Shown here piece by piece: positions 1 through 8,575 of a stretch of 64,000 bases of DNA (positions are counted from its first letter, which is position 1; each line of letters starts with the position of its first letter). The position numbers and the translations under genes are program-made. The notes beneath the pieces were generated by a model. That model saw only the letters and a program-made list of their open reading frames with translations. It ran no database searches and was not told where the DNA came from. The stretch spans positions 5,022,001 through 5,086,000 of the forward strand of contig NZ_CP177354.1 of NCBI RefSeq assembly GCF_046844695.1, read 5' to 3'. The DNA comes from Pokkaliibacter plantistimulans. GTDB lineage: Bacteria > Pseudomonadota > Gammaproteobacteria > Pseudomonadales > Balneatricaceae.

Positions 1-13
1 AAAGGACACAGCT

Positions 14-235
14 ATGAAAAAGGTTATTTGTGTTGTTGCACTGGCGATGGGTGTTTCATCCATGGCATTCGCTGAATCAGCCAAAGGCCCTGCTACTGGT
101 GCAGGCCTGTCAGGTGGTGCGATTGCAGCCGGTGTAGTTGTAGGTGGCGTGCTGATTGGTGCCGCGGTTGGTGGCGGTGGTGACGGTGCTTCCGGTACTT
201 CCGGCACAACCGGCACAACCGGCACAACCAACTAA
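14..235 (+). CDS. yjbE: YjbE/GfcA-like small secreted Gly/Thr-rich protein
   Basis: This 73-residue protein starts with a signal peptide (Lys-Lys, hydrophobic core, cleavage near AFA-ES), continues with a Gly/Ala/Val-rich segment and ends in a repetitive Gly-Thr-Thr tail. A good Shine-Dalgarno (AAAGGA) precedes the ATG. It is the first gene of an operon with the yjbF, yjbG and yjbH homologues, the order known from the E. coli yjbEFGH and gfcABCD exopolysaccharide operons. The biochemical role of YjbE is not established. The identification rests on position, size and composition, since such a low-complexity sequence carries little homology signal. Its promoter lies left of the window. Confidence 0.75.
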   Translation: MKKVICVVALAMGVSSMAFAESAKGPATGAGLSGGAIAAGVVVGGVLIGAAVGGGGDGASGTSGTTGTTGTTN

Positions 236-242
236 GTTGTAA

Positions 243-266
243 AGTGGTCAGCTTATGCTGACCACT
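243..266 (+). other. Intra-operon hairpin between yjbE and yjbF
   Basis: A perfect 10-bp inverted repeat (AGTGGTCAGC, loop TTAT, GCTGACCACT) lies 8 nt after the yjbE stop codon. No T-run follows, so it is not a classical terminator. It could protect the yjbE mRNA 3' end or reduce expression of the downstream genes. The function is inferred. Confidence 0.55.
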
Positions 267-290
267 CTTCCGCCTGGCTAGGAACCTCTC

Positions 291-953
291 ATGCATCTGC
301 ACAAATTCATCACTTTTCTAGCAACAAGCGTGTTTTTGGGAGGTTGCTCCCTCTCCCCGGTTTTTGAAGCAAGCATCGATAGCCTGAAATACAGCTTCTC
401 CGACAAATCACTACAATTCACACCTCAACAGATAGACAGCCTACCCAAACCTTCGATGGCTGGGCGTTTATCTCCAGATTCAGCCGAAGCCTTGCTATAC
501 GGTTATCAGGAGAAAGATGGTCGTTATTGGTATAGCAGCAGTAGCGAGTATTTAGTGACTAATCATGCAAGGCTGATACGTAGTAGTGGCTTACAGTACA
601 ACCTTCTACACTCCTCACTGTCGAATGATGCCCTGCAAAGCCCTGAGCTACTGGCGGGCAAAACCTTTACCCAGTCGTGGACAATTGATGTAGAGCCTGG
701 ACACTGGTATGGCGTTCAAGTTAATAGCAAGCTTGTTCCCGTTGGACTGCAAGATGTTGATGGCTATGCCTCCCCCCTATTTCTTGTTAATGAACAAATC
801 ACTATCCCTATGATGAACTGGGAAGGCCTCAATCAGTTCTGGTTCGATCCTGACTCTCATAACATTGTGATGTCAAAACAGTTTATTCACCCTGACTATC
901 CCTTTATAACCACACGAATAATCAAACCTTTCAAAGACGAGGCCAGACAGTGA
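291..953 (+). CDS. yjbF: YjbF/GfcB-family outer-membrane lipoprotein
   Basis: The 220-residue product has a type II signal peptide with lipobox LGGC, placing the lipidated Cys at residue 19, with Ser at +2 (a residue compatible with outer-membrane sorting). The rest is a periplasmic domain of the YjbF/GfcB family, required with its operon partners for exopolysaccharide or group 4 capsule secretion in enterobacteria. An AGGAA Shine-Dalgarno lies about 7 nt before the ATG. Its stop overlaps the GTG start of the next gene (GTGA), so the two are translationally coupled. Length fits the family (about 210-250 residues). Confidence 0.82.
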   Translation: MHLHKFITFLATSVFLGGCSLSPVFEASIDSLKYSFSDKSLQFTPQQIDSLPKPSMAGRLSPDSAEALLYGYQEKDGRYWYSSSSEYLVTNHARLIRSSGLQYNLLHSSLSNDALQSPELLAGKTFTQSWTIDVEPGHWYGVQVNSKLVPVGLQDVDGYASPLFLVNEQITIPMMNWEGLNQFWFDPDSHNIVMSKQFIHPDYPFITTRIIKPFKDEARQ

Positions 954-1720
954 AGCGACTTCTTTCATCCCTACTGATGCTGATCTCGGCTTCAGTGATG
1001 GCTGATATTACAGTTACTTATTCTGGTAACGTCGAACAAACTGGACCGACCAATTTCTCAGACAACTCCAGACTGTTTGAAATTACCCATGGAGTCCCTG
1101 CTGGCTCGGCGTGGATACCAGGTGCAGCACTCTTCCTGAAGCAGAATCTAAGCAGTGAACAGAGTGCGAAGTCAGCAATGCTTGAGGGTCTAAAGAGCAT
1201 CTATAACTACACTGCATCAGATAAAGAGTCGGACAAACCGTTTGCAGAGTGGTTACTGGCATTGAGAAGCTGGATACAAACTCAGCCTGTTACTGGACGT
1301 CAGTTGGTTACTACACTTGATCCATTCCAGCTGGAAATTGATAAAACAGCGAACAAGAAAATAACGTCAGACGCTCGCCTGAACTACCCAAACCGCCCAG
1401 ACTTCATTTCTATTATTGGGCTCAATGGAACATCTGATGGAACATCACCCTACCGAAAAGTGCCCTACCTGCCCGGGAAAGATATCCAGAATTATTTTAA
1501 TGAGGACGATATTGCTTCATGGGCAAACAAGAATGAAGTTTATATCGTTAGCCCTGCAGGCCAGATAGAAAAAGTCGGAATAGCCGCTTGGAATTTTAAA
1601 CACGTAAGACTAGTGCCTGGCAGCTGGGTATATATACCGATTGACAATGACGCACTGAGTGCCGCTCCCCATTTCAACGAAGGTTTTGTCCAGTGGCTCA
1701 CAACAAGATCGCTTCCATGA
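950..1720 (+). CDS. yjbG: YjbG/GfcC-family periplasmic polysaccharide protein
   Basis: The 256-residue protein has a clear Sec signal peptide (cleavage near VMA-DI) and a periplasmic domain ending in a region rich in hydrophobic and Trp residues (SWVYIP). This matches the GfcC/YjbG family, whose structure has beta-grasp domains reminiscent of the Wza export channel. It starts with GTG inside the yjbF stop and ends in an ATGA overlap with yjbH, so all four genes form one tight operon. The molecular role in polymer export is still inferred from the family. Confidence 0.8.
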   Translation: MKRLLSSLLMLISASVMADITVTYSGNVEQTGPTNFSDNSRLFEITHGVPAGSAWIPGAALFLKQNLSSEQSAKSAMLEGLKSIYNYTASDKESDKPFAEWLLALRSWIQTQPVTGRQLVTTLDPFQLEIDKTANKKITSDARLNYPNRPDFISIIGLNGTSDGTSPYRKVPYLPGKDIQNYFNEDDIASWANKNEVYIVSPAGQIEKVGIAAWNFKHVRLVPGSWVYIPIDNDALSAAPHFNEGFVQWLTTRSLP

Positions 1721-3822
1721 GAAGGCAAACAAGAAACTTCAGACTGTCGTTGCTGACCTGTGCATGTACTACAGTCATGGCGCAGTCTGCCTTAGCCTAT
1801 GAAGAGACAGGGCCAGTTACCCAAGGGGATTTCGGTGGGGCTGGATTGATGCAGACTCCCACAGCCAGAATGGCACCTGTTGGGCAATTAAACTTTCATT
1901 ACAGCCATACTTCACCCTACTCGCGCTTTAACCTGTTCTTTCAGCCTTTTAGTTGGCTAGAAGGTGGGTTCAGGTATATGTCCATTTCGAATGTACCCTA
2001 TGGCCCGGAGTCGTTGAGTGGAACTCAATCCTATAAAGATAAAGCAATAGATATCAAAGTCCGTCTGTGGGACGAAGATCGCTATATTCCTGCAGTGGCC
2101 ATTGGGGGTCGAGATATTAGCGGTACCGGATTATTCAGTGGTGAATATGTCGTTGCCAGCAAACGCTGGAGCAACCTTGATTTCTCTCTTGGCTTGGGAT
2201 GGGGATACGTAGGAGCAAGAGGCTCGTTAGGTAATCCGCTTTCACTGCTAAGCGCCAGATTCGATGAGCGAGGCGCTGCCAAGAGTGGGGGAGGAAAGTT
2301 CAATTTTAGTAATTACTTCAGTGGCGACACCTCCCTATTCGGCGGTGTCTCTTACTACATCCCGAACTCACCGTTTATTCTTAAAGCGGAGTATGACGGA
2401 AACGATTATCAGCATGAACCGCGCAACAACAATCAGGAGCAGTCTTCTCCGATCAATGTCGGTGTCGTCTATCAATTCAACGACAACATCGATTTCCAGC
2501 TGGGTTGGGAGCGCGGAAACACGGCTATGCTCGGTTTTACTTACAAAGCCAATATGGCGGCACCGTTTAACCAAACTCGCACTGACCCAGCCCCAGAACC
2601 CTTGACGTCCCCTACTGCTACTTCAGATTGGCAGCAGGTTGCAAACGATTTACGTAACAATGCTGGCTATGATGTCAGCTCAATCCGCACCGATAGTGAT
2701 CAGGTCACGCTGGTAGGAGAGCAGACCAGCTACCGCGAGTCCAGCAAGGCCAAGATGCGGGCGGCTCGAATTCTCGCAAATAATACAGCCAGCGAAACGA
2801 ACAACATCACCATCATCGACACCAAAAATGGTCTTCCATTAACCAAGTCCACGATTACCAGAGAAAGCTTAGAAGCTGCCGACGCAGGTGATATATCTAC
2901 GGATGAGCTCAAATCACAAATGACTTTGAGAGATCCCGGCAGCTTAGCAGGCACTGAAGTATATACAGGTAAACTGGAACATTTCCGCTACAATTTTTGG
3001 CCGGGTCTGATCCAAAATATCGGCGGGCCAGATGCCTTCTATCTGTATCAAGTTACGGCCAATGCAACAGCAACCTATACTTTCACACCAGGTCTAGACT
3101 TGAGCTCGACGCTTAGCGTCGGGGTTATCGATAACTTTGACAAGTTCAAATATGACGCACCGAGTAATCTCCCACGGGTCCGCACCTACATCCGTGAGTA
3201 CATGACCAACTCAAATTACGGCATACAGAATCTGCAGTTAAGTTATCGAAAACAGCTGTCAGATAACTGGTACGGACAGGCCTACGGTGGCCTGCTGGAG
3301 ACCATGTATGGCGGTATTGGAGGTGAAGTTCTGTATCGCCCTATAGGGAAGCCTTGGGCTTTGGGAATGGATGTCAACTATGTCAAACAGCGTGACTTTG
3401 ATAGAGGCTTCGGCTTCCGGGACTACACAACCACTACTGGTCATCTGACAGGTTATTACAACTTCGCAGACCAAGACCTGTTGGCAAAAGTCAGCATTGG
3501 CCAATATCTGGCCAAAGATAAAGGGGTAACCTTTGACTTCTCCCGCTATTTTGATAACGGTGTCTCCGCAGGATTCTGGGCAACATTCACCAATGTAAGC
3601 AGTGAAGACTTCGGTGAGGGCAGCTTTGATAAAGGAATATATCTGGTCGTACCATTTGATGCCTTCTTCACGCGCTCTACCGTCAAGTATGCACCAATCA
3701 CATGGCAACCTTTGACTCGTGATGGCGGTCAGCGCCTGCAAAGAACCTCACAACTGTATGACGTTACCCGCATGAGAGACCAAAATATCTATCTTGATGG
3801 TTTCAGCAATGCCTATAAGTAA
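1717..3822 (+). CDS. yjbH: YjbH/GfcD-family outer-membrane beta-barrel protein
   Basis: The preferred start is the ATG at 1717, which overlaps the yjbG stop (ATGA); an in-frame GTG at 1693 would add 8 residues. The product is about 701 residues, with a signal peptide ending near ALA-YEE, an N-terminal half with the conserved GGAGLMQTPTAR segment typical of YjbH, a central soluble part and a C-terminal half of alternating aromatic/polar strands typical of outer-membrane barrels. Members of this family are large outer-membrane lipoproteins or barrels of the exopolysaccharide operon and are proposed to take part in polymer passage. It is the last gene of the operon and is followed by a strong terminator. 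Confidence 0.85.
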   Translation: MRRQTRNFRLSLLTCACTTVMAQSALAYEETGPVTQGDFGGAGLMQTPTARMAPVGQLNFHYSHTSPYSRFNLFFQPFSWLEGGFRYMSISNVPYGPESLSGTQSYKDKAIDIKVRLWDEDRYIPAVAIGGRDISGTGLFSGEYVVASKRWSNLDFSLGLGWGYVGARGSLGNPLSLLSARFDERGAAKSGGGKFNFSNYFSGDTSLFGGVSYYIPNSPFILKAEYDGNDYQHEPRNNNQEQSSPINVGVVYQFNDNIDFQLGWERGNTAMLGFTYKANMAAPFNQTRTDPAPEPLTSPTATSDWQQVANDLRNNAGYDVSSIRTDSDQVTLVGEQTSYRESSKAKMRAARILANNTASETNNITIIDTKNGLPLTKSTITRESLEAADAGDISTDELKSQMTLRDPGSLAGTEVYTGKLEHFRYNFWPGLIQNIGGPDAFYLYQVTANATATYTFTPGLDLSSTLSVGVIDNFDKFKYDAPSNLPRVRTYIREYMTNSNYGIQNLQLSYRKQLSDNWYGQAYGGLLETMYGGIGGEVLYRPIGKPWALGMDVNYVKQRDFDRGFGFRDYTTTTGHLTGYYNFADQDLLAKVSIGQYLAKDKGVTFDFSRYFDNGVSAGFWATFTNVSSEDFGEGSFDKGIYLVVPFDAFFTRSTVKYAPITWQPLTRDGGQRLQRTSQLYDVTRMRDQNIYLDGFSNAYK

Positions 3823-3842
3823 CTCGTAGAATAAACCCAATG

Positions 3843-3871
3843 AAAAATGCCCTCTTGTTGAGGGCATTTTT
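3843..3871. terminator. Bidirectional rho-independent terminator, yjbH/cysQ
   Basis: A 12-bp stem (AAAAATGCCCTC / GAGGGCATTTTT) with a short TTGTT loop has T-runs on both strands. It sits between the convergent yjbH and cysQ and can serve both. Confidence 0.9.
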
Positions 3872-3905
3872 ATAAGGGGAGGTAATAGAATATATAACGC
3901 TCTAC

Positions 3906-4712
3906 TTACACAATGTCAGAAAACATTCCCACCCAGTCAATATCTCCTGCACCGGTGGCAAGGAAATACGGATTAAGTATTTTACTGGTATTGCCATATC
4001 CAAGAGGCTCGCCTGCCAGAGTCACCACCTTACCTCCAGCCACTTCCACTACACACTGAGCAGCGGCAGTATCCCAGAGAGAAGTAGGCCCAAGGCGCGG
4101 ATAAATATCTGCTTTCCCTTCAGCGATGAGGCAAAGTTTCAGGGAGCTTCCCATAGCCACCATTTGATGCTGTGGAAGGCGCTGCAGAAAAGTCCCCATG
4201 GCATCACTGCCATGAGAGCGACTTCCCACGACACGACAAAGCTCTCCCTGAACATAGCTTGATACCGAAATGGAGGCAGTCTCGTTGCCCTCAACCTTCT
4301 TAGCTCCGAAGCCTTGGGCTGCCGAATACAACACATCAATTGCAGGGGCGTAAACCACACCTAATATCGCCTTACCTGAGTCGATGAGCGCAATATTGAC
4401 GGTAAACTCGCCATTTCTCTTGATAAACTCTTTAGTCCCATCAAGAGGATCCACCAACCAGTACTGATAATACTTATCTTGACCAGTGAATGAGCCAACG
4501 TCCTCTTCAGACAAAATTGGCGTAACCGGAGACAAGGCCTTAAGTTCACTGACAATAAAGCTATGTGCCCTGGCATCCGCTTCGGTCAACGGAGATTTAT
4601 CGTCTTTATCAACGACAGCAAAGTCTCTTGCATAAACCTCCATGATCAGATCGCCGGCTTTGCGGGCTATTCTCTCTACTTCAGCCAGCACGCTTTCATT
4701 TACTTCCTGCAT
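3906..4712 (-). CDS. cysQ: 3'(2'),5'-bisphosphate nucleotidase CysQ
   Basis: CysQ hydrolyses 3'-phosphoadenosine 5'-phosphate (PAP), the by-product of PAPS-dependent sulfate transfer or reduction, to AMP. The protein shows the inositol-monophosphatase superfamily metal-binding motifs: SEED (about residue 80), DPLDGTKEF (about residue 105) and the later LWDTAAAQ element. The start chosen is the ATG at 4712, preceded by AGGTAAG; a TTG at 4745 would extend it by 11 residues. At 268 residues it is slightly longer than E. coli CysQ. It follows cysNC on the same strand after 75 nt with a hairpin between, so PAP removal is encoded next to PAPS synthesis. Confidence 0.9.
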   Translation of the reverse strand: MQEVNESVLAEVERIARKAGDLIMEVYARDFAVVDKDDKSPLTEADARAHSFIVSELKALSPVTPILSEEDVGSFTGQDKYYQYWLVDPLDGTKEFIKRNGEFTVNIALIDSGKAILGVVYAPAIDVLYSAAQGFGAKKVEGNETASISVSSYVQGELCRVVGSRSHGSDAMGTFLQRLPQHQMVAMGSSLKLCLIAEGKADIYPRLGPTSLWDTAAAQCVVEVAGGKVVTLAGEPLGYGNTSKILNPYFLATGAGDIDWVGMFSDIV

Positions 4713-4756
4713 AGACTTACCTGCATCCTTATAGTGTGGAGACAAATGAATTAAAG

Positions 4757-4780
4757 CAGGTGCAGATTACTCTGCACCTG
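4757..4780 (-). other. Hairpin between cysNC and cysQ
   Basis: A perfect 10-bp inverted repeat (CAGGTGCAGA, loop, TCTGCACCTG) is followed on the minus strand by a weak T-rich stretch. It may act as a partial terminator or as a 3'-end stabiliser separating cysD-cysNC from cysQ. Confidence 0.5.
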
Positions 4781-4787
4781 TAATTAT

Positions 4788-6695
4788 TTAATCCACTAGT
4801 ATGTTCTTTAACTTCAGAGCATCAACAATAAGATCGACTGCAGCATCTACCGACAACGACGTGGTATCAATACGCACTTCTGCACTTTCAGGACGCTCGT
4901 ATACAGAATCTATACCGGTAAAGTTCTTGAGCTCTCCACGACGCGCCTTTTTATAAAGCCCTTTGGGATCTCGATCTTCAGCAACACTTAACGGTGTGTC
5001 GACAAAGACCTCAATAAACTCACCCGCTTCAACCAGTTCACGTGCCATCTGTCGTTCAGACCTGAACGGAGAAATAAATGCAGTAATTACAATAAGACCT
5101 GCATCGACCATTAGTTTTGCGACTTCTGATACACGGCGTATATTCTCAACACGATCAGTATCGGTAAAACCGAGATCTTTATTCAAACCATGTCTAACGT
5201 TGTCACCATCGAGCAGATAAGTATGACGCCCCATTGCGTGCAGACGCTTTTCCAATGCATTAGCTATGGTCGACTTTCCAGCCCCTGACAAACCGGTAAA
5301 CCACAAAATGCTGGCTTTCTGTCCTTTGGCTAAAGCGCGCGCCTCCTTGTCTACATCAACATGCTGCATGTGGATGTTCTGGCTGCGTCGCAGTGAGAAA
5401 TGCAGCAGTCCAGCCCCTACTGTATTGTTAGTCATTCTATCTATAAGAATGAACCCCCCTGTATCTCTGTTATCCTTATAGGGGTCATAAGCAATAGGAC
5501 GATCAAGGCTTAAATTGCAAATACCAATGGCATTCAGCTCAAGCTTCTTCGCCGCAACATGTTCCATGGTATTAACATTAACCTGGTACTTGACCTCAGT
5601 AACCGTCGCAGATACTGATTTACTTCCGATTTTCAATAAATAGGGGCGGCCAGGCAGCATGGGCTCTTCATGCATCCAGATCAATGTTGACTCAAACTGA
5701 TCTGCTGTTGCAGCGGGGGCTTCAATGCCAGAGATAACATCGCCTCTTGAAATGTCGATCTCATCCTGCAACGTCAGGGTAATAGACTGACCAGCAACGG
5801 CTTTTTCCAAATCTCCATCGAACGTAACAATGCGCGCAATGCTACTTTCCTTTCCGGACGGCTGCACTCGGACTTTATCGCCAGGTTTGATAACACCGCT
5901 GGCAATCGTACCGGCAAATCCACGGAAATCGAGATTCGGGCGATTGACCCACTGTACAGGCATGCGGAATGGCTCCCGCTGCATACGAGTGTCATCAACC
6001 TCTATAGTCTCCAGATACCCCATCAGCGTCGTACCATGATACCAAGGCATATTGCTGCTAAGATTGATTATGCTATCCCCTTTAAATGCAGACATTGGGA
6101 TAAAGGTAATATTGTCCAGGCCAATTTGCTTAGCAAACTCGCTGTAATCCTCGACAATTGATCTGAAGACAGACTCTTTATAGTCAACCAGGTCCATTTT
6201 ATTGATGGCAACTACAACATGTCGAATGCCGATCAAAGACATCAGATAGCTATGGCGTCGAGTTTGCGTGAGCACCCCTTTCCGCGCATCAACCATTAAG
6301 ATAGCCGCGTCTGCCGTGGAGGCCCCAGTGACCATATTGCGTGTATATTGCTCATGTCCTGGTGTATCAGCGACAATAAATTTACGCCGATCCGTCGAAA
6401 AAAAGCGATAAGCAACATCGATTGTGATCCCTTGTTCACGCTCAGCAGCCAAACCATCGACTAGCAGCGCAAAATCAATCTGGTCACCCTGAGTTCCCCA
6501 TTTTTTTGAGTCAGCCTCAATTGCACTTAGCTGATCCTCAAAAAGCATTTTCGATTCATAGAGCAGTCGACCTATAAGAGTGCTCTTACCATCATCGACA
6601 CTGCCACAGGTAATAAAGCGTAGCAGACTCTTTTTCTCATGAGACTTAAGGTATTGATCAATATCGGTAGCAATCAGGTCAGATACGTGTGCCAT
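4788..6695 (-). CDS. cysN: Bifunctional sulfate adenylyltransferase subunit 1 / adenylylsulfate kinase CysNC
   Basis: A 635-residue fusion. The N-terminal part is the EF-Tu-like GTPase CysN: P-loop GSVDDGKST at residues 31-39, DTPGHEQY near 109 and NKMD near 165, followed by two beta-barrel domains. The C-terminal part from about residue 445 is APS kinase CysC with P-loop GLSGAGKST near 468 and the FISPFRSER segment. With CysD it makes APS from sulfate and ATP, driven by GTP hydrolysis; the CysC part then phosphorylates APS to PAPS. The ATG overlaps the cysD stop (TAATG), so translation is coupled. CysN-CysC fusions are common in proteobacteria and are known from NodQ, where PAPS serves sulfation. 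Confidence 0.95.
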   Translation of the reverse strand: MAHVSDLIATDIDQYLKSHEKKSLLRFITCGSVDDGKSTLIGRLLYESKMLFEDQLSAIEADSKKWGTQGDQIDFALLVDGLAAEREQGITIDVAYRFFSTDRRKFIVADTPGHEQYTRNMVTGASTADAAILMVDARKGVLTQTRRHSYLMSLIGIRHVVVAINKMDLVDYKESVFRSIVEDYSEFAKQIGLDNITFIPMSAFKGDSIINLSSNMPWYHGTTLMGYLETIEVDDTRMQREPFRMPVQWVNRPNLDFRGFAGTIASGVIKPGDKVRVQPSGKESSIARIVTFDGDLEKAVAGQSITLTLQDEIDISRGDVISGIEAPAATADQFESTLIWMHEEPMLPGRPYLLKIGSKSVSATVTEVKYQVNVNTMEHVAAKKLELNAIGICNLSLDRPIAYDPYKDNRDTGGFILIDRMTNNTVGAGLLHFSLRRSQNIHMQHVDVDKEARALAKGQKASILWFTGLSGAGKSTIANALEKRLHAMGRHTYLLDGDNVRHGLNKDLGFTDTDRVENIRRVSEVAKLMVDAGLIVITAFISPFRSERQMARELVEAGEFIEVFVDTPLSVAEDRDPKGLYKKARRGELKNFTGIDSVYERPESAEVRIDTTSLSVDAAVDLIVDALKLKNILVD

Positions 6696-8464
6696 TAGAA
6701 ATACCCCTCCTGCTTCTTCTTCTCCATAGAAGCGGCAGAATCGTGATCGATCACACGACCTTGGCGCTCAGACGTTTTAGTAAGCAGCATTTCCTGAATG
6801 ATTGAAGGAAGAGTGTCCGCTTCAGATTCAACAGCACCTGTCAGCGGATAGCACCCAAGAGTACGGAATCGCACCTTTTTCATCATGGGAACCTCACCGG
6901 GCTTCAAGGGCATCCTGTCATCATCTACCATGATCAAAGCACCATCTCTTTCTACAACAGGGCGAACAGCAGAGTAGTAAAGAGGAACAATAGGAATACT
7001 TTCAAGGTAGATGTACTGCCAGATATCTAACTCCGTCCAGTTAGACAATGGAAAGACCCTTATTGACTCGCCTTTATGCTTTCTTGCGTTATATAGCTTC
7101 CACAACTCAGGGCGCTGGCTTTTAGGATCCCAACGATGCTGAGCAGAACGGAATGAAAAAATACGCTCTTTGGCACGAGACTTTTCTTCATCCCTACGAG
7201 CGCCACCGAAAGCAGCATCAAAACCATATTTATCTAGTGCTTGCTTCAACCCTTCAGTCTTCATGATGTCAGTGTGAATTGCTGACCCATGCGTAAAAGG
7301 ATTAATATTTTTTTCTACCCCCTCAGGGTTAATATGTACAAGAAGATCCATTCCGGTTTCTTTAGCCATCTTATCCCGAAATGCATACATATCCTGGAAC
7401 TTCCAGCGAGTGTCAACATGCAACAACGGAAAAGGGGGTATAGATGGATAAAAGGCCTTTCTGGCCAAATGCAGCATTACCGCGCTGTCCTTGCCAATAG
7501 AATAAAGCATTACAGGATTCTCAGCTTCAGCAACCACCTCCCTCATTATATGGATGCTTTCTGCCTCCAGCCGTTGCAAATGTGTTAAAGACATATTATT
7601 CCTCTCCAGGCCGTAATATTCAGGTAGAGGACGATTACTCGTCCCTGAGATACCCCAATCAGCAGCTCCACTTTCTACCTTTTCACTCAAAAATGAGTTA
7701 TCGAAAGATGGCTGATGAACAGTTATTCGCTGCGGATTTTGAGAAAGCCATTGACTCACATTACGTACACGGCGTAAGTCAACACCAAAAAGAATTATGG
7801 TTATATGCCCTGAGTAAGCAGTCAGCATGCACTCAAAGAGGCCTATAAAAATGTCGTCGGTAAGCTCTTTAACGCCTGAAAAATAGCAACTCACCTCTCC
7901 TTCAGGATTTCTTATCAGGATGGAAACAGAACTACCATTGAATACAGGAGTAACAACACATTCCAGAACCAATGACGAGCGCTCATGGGCTGCCTTATGT
8001 ATAGCTGGCAGGATGCACTTAGACCAATATGACATTCCTTTCTGGCAGGCAGCTTGATCTAGTAATCGCCCCTCAATCCCCCAACGACCGCAGTAACGGG
8101 CAAAAGTACGCTCTGAAAGCTGCACACCTAAACGACGCTCTATCATCGAATAGATTTCACCCAGTGCCCACAGGCGTTTTCCATTGTTATCAGATACCGA
8201 ACTGCATAAAACATCTTCCACTGCTTGTTCATGCACAGCACTTAACAGCCGGCCTTGACCTTGCACTCTTCCGCGCTTCTTGACATCGACAGCAGGCCAG
8301 CCTCCCATCAGATAGGCTTTGAATGCTGAGATGATTGTAGGGTTGCTGAGTCCTGTTTTTTTAGCAGCCTCAGCCAAAGTAGCACCGCGTAAGCGCAACT
8401 CAACAGCAAGTCTACGCCTCTCACTCAACGTACTCGGCGATAAATCTTTAACATGCCTATGCAT
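6695..8464 (-). CDS. cysD: CysD (sulfate adenylyltransferase subunit 2) with an in-frame IS630-transposase-like N-terminal extension
   Basis: The frame encodes 589 residues. Residues 291-589 are a full-length CysD beginning MSLTHLQRLEAESIHIMREV, with the PP-loop motif SIGKDSAVMLHL and the conserved GGARRDEEKSRAKERI segment; it makes APS with CysN. Residues 1-290 are foreign to CysD: a helix-turn-helix (about 13-60, TLAEAAKKTGLSNPTIIS), a Gly/Arg-rich linker, a second winged-helix-like region (about 100-150, LSERTFARYCGRWGI) and an RNase-H-like region. This order matches IS630-family transposases, but the usual catalytic DE, D and DE positions are not conserved. The 8464 ATG has a strong GGGGAAGG Shine-Dalgarno. 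An equally strong internal one precedes the CysD Met at 7594. The product may be a true fusion, two proteins from one frame, or mainly canonical CysD. Confidence 0.85.
   Translation of the reverse strand: MHRHVKDLSPSTLSERRRLAVELRLRGATLAEAAKKTGLSNPTIISAFKAYLMGGWPAVDVKKRGRVQGQGRLLSAVHEQAVEDVLCSSVSDNNGKRLWALGEIYSMIERRLGVQLSERTFARYCGRWGIEGRLLDQAACQKGMSYWSKCILPAIHKAAHERSSLVLECVVTPVFNGSSVSILIRNPEGEVSCYFSGVKELTDDIFIGLFECMLTAYSGHITIILFGVDLRRVRNVSQWLSQNPQRITVHQPSFDNSFLSEKVESGAADWGISGTSNRPLPEYYGLERNNMSLTHLQRLEAESIHIMREVVAEAENPVMLYSIGKDSAVMLHLARKAFYPSIPPFPLLHVDTRWKFQDMYAFRDKMAKETGMDLLVHINPEGVEKNINPFTHGSAIHTDIMKTEGLKQALDKYGFDAAFGGARRDEEKSRAKERIFSFRSAQHRWDPKSQRPELWKLYNARKHKGESIRVFPLSNWTELDIWQYIYLESIPIVPLYYSAVRPVVERDGALIMVDDDRMPLKPGEVPMMKKVRFRTLGCYPLTGAVESEADTLPSIIQEMLLTKTSERQGRVIDHDSAASMEKKKQEGYF
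7592..7607 (-). promoter_or_regulatory. Internal ribosome binding site and canonical cysD start
   Basis: On the minus strand GGAGAGG (7607-7601) lies 6 nt before an ATG (7594-7592) that begins exactly where CysD homology begins and gives a 299-residue protein, close to the usual 300-302. This near-ideal site lies inside the longer frame and argues that canonical CysD is made separately, whether or not the longer fusion is also made. Confidence 0.8.
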
Positions 8465-8575
8465 CGCCTTCCCCTGTAAACTGGCACTCTTTCATCATCG
8501 CTGCGTACAAAATTGCAGAAAAACAGCACCAGTTTATATAATATGTGCCGACGATAAAAGCCAAGGAGACGAGCT

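Noticed and set aside
2264..2605. A 113-codon plus-strand frame inside yjbH
   Set aside because: It is a shadow of the yjbH frame, low-complexity Ser/Thr-rich and without a ribosome site.
8465..8575. Terminal inverted repeats of an IS630 element around the cysD extension
   Set aside because: No matching ends or TA target duplications were found, so an intact or recent insertion is not supported.
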